From Bacteroidota bacterium (GTDB lineage: Bacteria; Bacteroidota; Bacteroidia; Bacteroidales; VadinHA17), in NCBI GenBank assembly GCA_030593185.1, contig JAUVHQ010000012.1:1-17785 (forward strand): DNA of 17,785 bases, in the 5' to 3' direction. Shown piece by piece: positions 13,869-17,785 of the stretch. Each line of letters opens with the position of its first letter. The first letter of the stretch is position 1. The notes beneath the pieces were generated by a model that worked only from the letters and a program-made list of their open reading frames with translations, was not told the DNA's origin and did not search any database. A program made the position numbers and the translations under genes.

Positions 13869-15023
13869 CTAATCAAAAAAGCCTCTCATTTTTTCAAAAA
13901 AGTTTTTGTCAGAACTGGTAGGTTTTGGAGTAAAATTTTCCGACTCATTTAATTTAGTCAGGGCACGCTTTTCTTCGTTAGTAAGGGTTTTTGGGATCCA
14001 AACGTTTATAGTAACAAGCAGGTCTCCTTTCCCATAACCATTAACATCAGGGATTCCTTTACCTCTTAGTCTGAGTATTTTCCCGGGTTGAGTTCCCTGG
14101 TCTATTTTAATTTTCACTTTACCCTCAACGGTTGGTATTTCAATATGAGTTCCGAGGGCAGCTTCTGCAATACTCAGGTAAAGGGAATACATAAGGTCAT
14201 TACCATCTCGAATCAGGTCAGGGTGTTTTTCTTCATCAATTATTACGATCAGGTCGCCATTTATTCCGCCTCTTCTGGCTGCGTTTCCTTTTCCTGAAAC
14301 AGTCATCTGCATTCCTTTGCCTACCCCGGCCGGTATATTGATCTTGATCACTTCATTATCCCTGAAAACTCCTTCACCCTGACATTCAGGACATTTTTCA
14401 GATATAGTTTTTCCCTGTCCGTTACAGGATGGGCATGTGCTGGAGGTTTGTACCTGTCCAAGGAAAGTATTGGATATCCTGGTAACCTGGCCGGCACCGC
14501 GACATGTTGAACATGTATGATAAGCAGTTCCGTTTGCAGCACCTGTGCCATTACATTGTTTACATGAGATATAATTATTGACTTTTATCTTTTTTTCAAC
14601 TCCATTGGCAATGTCTTTCAATGAAAGTTTTACCTTAATTCTAAGATTTGATCCTTTTATTGTTCTTTCGGCAGTACGGCTGTTGCCAAATCCACTAAAG
14701 CCTCCGAAACCCCCGAAACCTCCACCAAAAATATCACCGAACTGGGCAAAAATATCTTCAATGGTCATTCCTCCTCCGGAAAAACCACTACCTGCACCGC
14801 TTACACCGGCATGTCCAAAACGATCATACCGGGTTTTTTTCTGGTCATCCCGGAGTACTTCATATGCTTCTGCTGCCTCTTTGAATTTTTCTTCAGCACT
14901 GCTATCGCCCTGGTTTTTATCGGGATGGAATTTCAGGGCCTGCTTCCTGTAAGCTTTCTTAATTTCATCTTTAGAAGCATCTTTTGAGACACCCAAAACA
15001 TCGTAATAATCTCTTTTGCCCAT
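13869..15023 (-). CDS. dnaJ: Chaperone protein DnaJ (Hsp40)
   Basis: A 384-residue type I DnaJ that delivers substrates to DnaK and stimulates its ATPase; cytoplasmic. The J domain (1-70) carries HPD at 33-35 in KFHPDKNQGD. A Gly/Phe-rich linker follows (about 71-113, GGGFGGFGGFSGFGN). The zinc-binding region has four CxxCxGxG repeats with cysteine pairs 154/157, 171/174, 197/200 and 211/214. The C-terminal substrate-binding beta domains end in a short acidic/Phe tail. All key residues are intact. It starts 62 bp after grpE and is probably cotranscribed with it; dnaK is not in the window, which is common in this phylum. Confidence 0.97.
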   Translation of the reverse strand: MGKRDYYDVLGVSKDASKDEIKKAYRKQALKFHPDKNQGDSSAEEKFKEAAEAYEVLRDDQKKTRYDRFGHAGVSGAGSGFSGGGMTIEDIFAQFGDIFGGGFGGFGGFSGFGNSRTAERTIKGSNLRIKVKLSLKDIANGVEKKIKVNNYISCKQCNGTGAANGTAYHTCSTCRGAGQVTRISNTFLGQVQTSSTCPSCNGQGKTISEKCPECQGEGVFRDNEVIKINIPAGVGKGMQMTVSGKGNAARRGGINGDLIVIIDEEKHPDLIRDGNDLMYSLYLSIAEAALGTHIEIPTVEGKVKIKIDQGTQPGKILRLRGKGIPDVNGYGKGDLLVTINVWIPKTLTNEEKRALTKLNESENFTPKPTSSDKNFFEKMRGFFD

Positions 15024-15085
15024 AAAACAATTTTTTAAAAACAGGTGTTATTAATTCCCGTTAAATAAGGCGGAAAAAATAATAC

Positions 15086-15703
15086 TTAGTCACCAATTAT
15101 CACTTTCGGGTACCTGATAATTTTTTCGTTAAGAAAATATCCTTTTTGGATCACATCGAGGACTTTTCCTTTAAGTTTTTTCTCAGGGGTCGGAATTTTA
15201 GTTACAGCTTCATGTATATCTGTGTCAAATTTCTTATGCATGGCATCAATTTCCTTGACACCGGAAGATTTTAGGAATTCACTGAACTTATTATAAATAA
15301 GGTCAATACCATCTTTCATTGCCTTGCAGTCTTTTGCTCCCTCCATAGATATAAGTGCCCGTTCAAAATCATCCATTACCGGCAGAAGGTTTAATAAAAT
15401 TTCAGCATTGGCTGATTTAGTTAATTCAATTCTTTCTTTTAAGGTACGTTTCCTGTAATTATCAAAATCGGCTGACAATCTGATATATTTATTCTGAAAC
15501 TCTGCAATTTTTTCTTCAGCAGCAGTTTCCCTGGTTTTATCAGTTTTTTTAGTTTGCTCTACTGCCTTTTTAGATTGTTTCGAACTTGCTTTCTTCGTCC
15601 TGTTTTTCTTTTCAGCCTCCTTTATCTTTGTATAGTCCTGCTTTCCCTTTTTATTAATGACCACATTTTTATCTTCCATTGTTGGTTTTGATTTATCTGT
15701 CAT
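15086..15703 (-). CDS. grpE: Nucleotide exchange factor GrpE
   Basis: A 205-residue GrpE that releases ADP from DnaK in the DnaK-DnaJ cycle. The first 70 residues are a lysine-rich, charged, likely disordered and then helical region (KKASSKQSKKAVEQTKKTDK). The conserved core begins KYIRLSADFDNYRKRTLKE, with the paired long-helix dimer segment, LLPVMDDFERAL and the closing beta motif YFLNEKIIRYPKVIIGD. The start ATG at 15703 is followed by MTDKSKP. It heads a grpE-dnaJ unit. A large inverted repeat and a possible sigma54-like promoter lie 50-105 bp upstream of the start, so regulated transcription is plausible. Confidence 0.95.
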   Translation of the reverse strand: MTDKSKPTMEDKNVVINKKGKQDYTKIKEAEKKNRTKKASSKQSKKAVEQTKKTDKTRETAAEEKIAEFQNKYIRLSADFDNYRKRTLKERIELTKSANAEILLNLLPVMDDFERALISMEGAKDCKAMKDGIDLIYNKFSEFLKSSGVKEIDAMHKKFDTDIHEAVTKIPTPEKKLKGKVLDVIQKGYFLNEKIIRYPKVIIGD

Positions 15704-15752
15704 TTCTTATTCGTTTTTACATTGGTTGCCAATAAAATCCACCGGCTTAGAT

Positions 15753-15768
15753 ACAAAACACCTGCCAA
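15753..15768 (-). promoter_or_regulatory. Possible sigma54 promoter of grpE-dnaJ
   Basis: On the minus strand TTGGCAGG-N4-TTGT resembles the -24/-12 consensus TTGGCACG-N4-TTGC with exact spacing and two mismatches. It lies 50 nt before the grpE ATG. The -24 half is also the right arm of the inverted repeat, so it may instead be just part of that repeat. Confidence 0.3.
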
Positions 15769-15808
15769 TTTATTCTTTACGCCAAATTGGCATGAAAAAT
15801 TTGGCAGG
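15761..15808. promoter_or_regulatory. Large inverted repeat upstream of grpE, candidate operator
   Basis: Outer arms CCTGCCAATTTATTC (15761-15775) and GAAAAATTTGGCAGG (15794-15808) are inverted with an 8-bp perfect tip (CCTGCCAA/TTGGCAGG). Between them sits a second perfect palindrome, GCCAA-A-TTGGC (15781-15791). The four half-sites share GCCAA/TTGGC. This is not the CIRCE sequence. It could bind a heat-shock regulator or form a cruciform; the position suggests control of grpE-dnaJ. As RNA it could also act as a bidirectional terminator for murA, although no strong U-tract follows. Confidence 0.5.
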
Positions 15809-15817
15809 AATAAAGAA

Positions 15818-15844
15818 ATGATAGAATGATAGAATGATAGAATT
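15818..15844. repeat. ATGATAGA octamer tandem repeat
   Basis: Three consecutive ATGATAGA units and a partial fourth lie in the grpE-murA gap, just beyond the inverted repeat. The unit resembles the octamers at 11087-11110 read on the other strand. Confidence 0.85.
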
Positions 15845-15897
15845 ACTAAAATGAGCTAAAATGAAAAGAAATGAAGTGTACTAAGTGCTTTAAGCAT

Positions 15898-17208
15898 TTA
15901 TGATTTCATACGTAATATCCCGGCACCGATCTTTCTAAGGCGTATATCAATTTCCTGGTATCCTCGATCGATTTGTTCGATATTATGGATTATACTGGTA
16001 CCTTCAGCCGAAAGAGCTGCAATGAGCAAAGCAACTCCGGCGCGGATATCAGGAGATGACATGGTTGTTCCACGAAGTTTAAACTGGCGATTAAGACCAA
16101 TAACAGTTGCCCTGTGAGGATCGCATAGTATAATCCGGGCGCCCATATCAATTAGTTTATCAACGAAAAACAATCTGCTTTCAAACATTTTTTGGTGGAA
16201 AAGTACACTTCCTTTAGCCTGAATAGCTACAACGAGCAAAATGCTGAGGAGATCAGGTGTAAGCCCCGGCCAGATACCATCGGAAATAGTCATGATAGAG
16301 CCGTCAATGAATGTCTCAATTTCATAATGGTATTGTTCGGGAATATATATGTCATCATTCTGTTTTTCAAGTTTTATTCCAAGTCGCTCGAAAGCATCAG
16401 GTATGATACCCAGGTTTTCGTATGAAACATTTTTAATTGTTATCCCGGAACCGGCTATAGCTGCCAGACCAATAAAGCTTCCTACCTCAATCATATCCGG
16501 CAGGATAGTATGATCACATCCCCCGAGTTCCTTGACTCCTTTGATCTTTAACAGGTTTGATCCTACCCCGGTAATCTTTGCTCCCATTTTGATTAGCATC
16601 CGGCAAAGTTGTTGAATATATGGCTCACATGCAGCATTATAAATTATTGTTTCGCCGGGGATGATAACTGAAGCCATTAATAAGTTTGCTGTTCCGGTAA
16701 CAGATGCCTCGTCCAGGTGCAAATAGACTCCCTTCATCGATTCTGATTCAACTTTATAAAAGCCATCATTTTGATCATAGATGAATCTGGCACCTAATTT
16801 TTCAAAACCAATAAAATGTGTATCAAGCCGTCTTCTTCCGATCTTATCCCCGCCTGGCTTAGGAATATATCCCTTGCCATACCTTGCCAGAAGCGGACCA
16901 ATGATCATGATTGAGCCTCTTAAACTTGCACTTTTTTCTTTAAACTCCGGGGAATGGAGGAGGTCAATTTCGATATTTGAGCTGTGGAAGGTATATGTTG
17001 ATTTTTTTTCTTTTTGAATTGAAACACCAAGAAATTCAAGAAGTTCTAATAGCTTGCTAACATCCCTGATATCGGGAATATTCCGGATAGTAATTTTTTC
17101 AGGGGTTAGAAGAGTGGCGCATATAACCTGAAGAGCTTCATTTTTTGCACCCTGCGGAACGAGTTCCCCTTTTAACTTTCCCCCCCCTCTTATTTCAAAG
17201 GTGCTCAT
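15898..17208 (-). CDS. murA: UDP-N-acetylglucosamine 1-carboxyvinyltransferase, Asp-type active site
   Basis: A 436-residue enzyme that transfers enolpyruvate from PEP to UDP-GlcNAc, the first committed step of peptidoglycan synthesis; cytoplasmic. Recognised by GAKNEALQ (20-27, with the substrate-binding Lys22), RGSIMIIGPLLARYGKGYIPKPGG, RRRLDTHFIGFEKLGA and the two-domain inside-out alpha/beta length. In the loop IPKPGGDKIGRRRLDTH the residue at 121, where E. coli MurA has Cys115, is Asp. That substitution is known from other bacteria to leave the enzyme active but insensitive to fosfomycin. Codons 8-10 contain eight consecutive G bases. It follows the DUF4290 gene by 34 bp on the same strand, and the two are probably an operon. 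Confidence 0.96.
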   Translation of the reverse strand: MSTFEIRGGGKLKGELVPQGAKNEALQVICATLLTPEKITIRNIPDIRDVSKLLELLEFLGVSIQKEKKSTYTFHSSNIEIDLLHSPEFKEKSASLRGSIMIIGPLLARYGKGYIPKPGGDKIGRRRLDTHFIGFEKLGARFIYDQNDGFYKVESESMKGVYLHLDEASVTGTANLLMASVIIPGETIIYNAACEPYIQQLCRMLIKMGAKITGVGSNLLKIKGVKELGGCDHTILPDMIEVGSFIGLAAIAGSGITIKNVSYENLGIIPDAFERLGIKLEKQNDDIYIPEQYHYEIETFIDGSIMTISDGIWPGLTPDLLSILLVVAIQAKGSVLFHQKMFESRLFFVDKLIDMGARIILCDPHRATVIGLNRQFKLRGTTMSSPDIRAGVALLIAALSAEGTSIIHNIEQIDRGYQEIDIRLRKIGAGILRMKS

Positions 17209-17242
17209 TCAGCTTATTTTGATTTTTTTTAAAAATAGTTTT

Positions 17243-17785
17243 TTACTTTTTTCTGTACTTTTTTTTCCGGGGCTTAGATAATAATTCTTTACTATTGGTT
17301 AGTTGAAAATCACCCGGTACCTTAAGTTTTCCATGAGACATTTCTTCCAAATCTTTCAGAATAACACTGTCATGTGCCACGTTGCGATTCCATATGAGAT
17401 AAGATTTCTTCATATGGTTAGCAATCAAAGTAATAAGATATTCTTTTTCTTCCTGATCTTCAATATCGCAAGCTTTTTCAATTATTAATTCCACCACCCT
17501 GCCGTAATGAAGGTGTTTTATCCTGTTTTTAATATAGGGTACAGTTTTGGGTTTGGATAAAAAAGTTTCCTTTTCAGGTGTTGGAAAAAGAGAATCAATA
17601 TCAAGCTTAAAATCAGACATTAGTGCAAGGTGATCCCATAGTTTATGCTTGAAATCGCTAATATCGCGAAGATGAGGGTTCATATTACCCATTACAGAAA
17701 TGATGGTTTTTGCAGCCTTGTTCCTTTCTGTCCTGTCCTTAATGGTTGATAAATGATTAACCATTTTCTGGATATTCCTTCCATA
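17243..17785 (-). CDS. DUF4290 family protein, N-terminus cut by window edge
   Basis: The frame is open through the right edge. Codons before the internal ATG at 17764 read YGRNIQKM, which belongs to the conserved start of DUF4290 proteins, so the true start lies outside and the ATG at 17764 is not used. Recognisable core: YGRNIQKM, IISVMGNMNPHLRD, DFKHKLWDHLALMSDFKLDID. The C-terminus is a basic tail (KPRKKKYRKK). DUF4290 is a Bacteroidota-restricted protein of unknown biochemical role that typically sits next to murA, as here. It is soluble, mostly helical and lacks a signal peptide in the visible part. Family call is from memory. Confidence 0.82.
   Translation of the reverse strand, partial: YGRNIQKMVNHLSTIKDRTERNKAAKTIISVMGNMNPHLRDISDFKHKLWDHLALMSDFKLDIDSLFPTPEKETFLSKPKTVPYIKNRIKHLHYGRVVELIIEKACDIEDQEEKEYLITLIANHMKKSYLIWNRNVAHDSVILKDLEEMSHGKLKVPGDFQLTNSKELLSKPRKKKYRKK

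Noticed and set aside
15761..15808. CIRCE operator for HrcA
   Set aside because: The half-sites are GCCAA/TTGGC, not TTAGCACTC/GAGTGCTAA.
17243..17764. Complete 173-residue protein starting at 17764
   Set aside because: The upstream codons to the edge (YGRNIQK) belong to the conserved N-terminal motif of the same family, so the gene is partial, not complete.

Overview
The window is a chromosomal stretch of an AT-rich member of the Bacteroidota (Bacteroidetes), most likely a Bacteroidales/Marinilabiliales-type organism. Four things point that way: the neighbourhood DUF4290-murA ... grpE-dnaJ-ABC ATPase-ABC permease-sigma54 response regulator, a lipoprotein with acidic residues after the lipid-modified cysteine, the scarcity of Shine-Dalgarno sites, and intergenic repeats of a type I associate with this phylum. 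The placement is inferred from sequence character only; there is no rRNA gene.

Layout. Positions 1-4839 are all on the minus strand: a long-chain acyl-CoA synthetase cut by the left edge, a GT-C-like membrane glycosyltransferase, a small lipoprotein and an exported beta-rich protein. Positions 5185-9303 are on the plus strand: an MFS transporter, a TrmO-family protein that unusually carries a signal peptide, and a translationally coupled pncB-pncA pair for NAD salvage (nicotinamide to nicotinate to NaMN). Positions 9806-17785 are on the minus strand. In transcription order they hold a DUF4290 protein (cut by the right edge), murA, grpE, dnaJ, a NatA-like ABC ATPase, its NatB-like permease and an NtrC-type response regulator without a DNA-binding domain.

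The genes are mostly ordinary; the intergenic DNA is not. Nearly every larger gap holds degenerate short-unit tandem repeats of 6-8 bp. They comprise the heptamer GTCNNCA, the heptamer AAGTARG, the heptamer AACCCGW, octamers of the ATCATTCA/ATGATAGA type and the hexamer GGCTRA. The GTCNNCA heptamers form inverted pairs of clusters that bound three related elements, called E1 (about 6355-6600), E2 (about 9310-9802) and E3 (about 12490-12777). E1 and E2 contain recognisable relics of the same small gene, whose conceptual peptide (KKLPKDELYSLTNQIRK in E1) resembles the start of the four-helix-bundle / 23S rRNA intervening-sequence (S23, TIGR02436-type) proteins. E3 retains only a few bases of it. 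E2 and E3 also share outer flanks, including a possible promoter and a terminator hairpin. This family is the best candidate here for an under-described system: a non-autonomous or decaying mobile cassette bounded by inverted heptamer arrays.

Other points worth attention are a MurA with Asp in place of the fosfomycin-target Cys, a large inverted repeat upstream of grpE, a variant GAFTGA loop in the response regulator, and the placement of E3 between the two ABC transporter genes.
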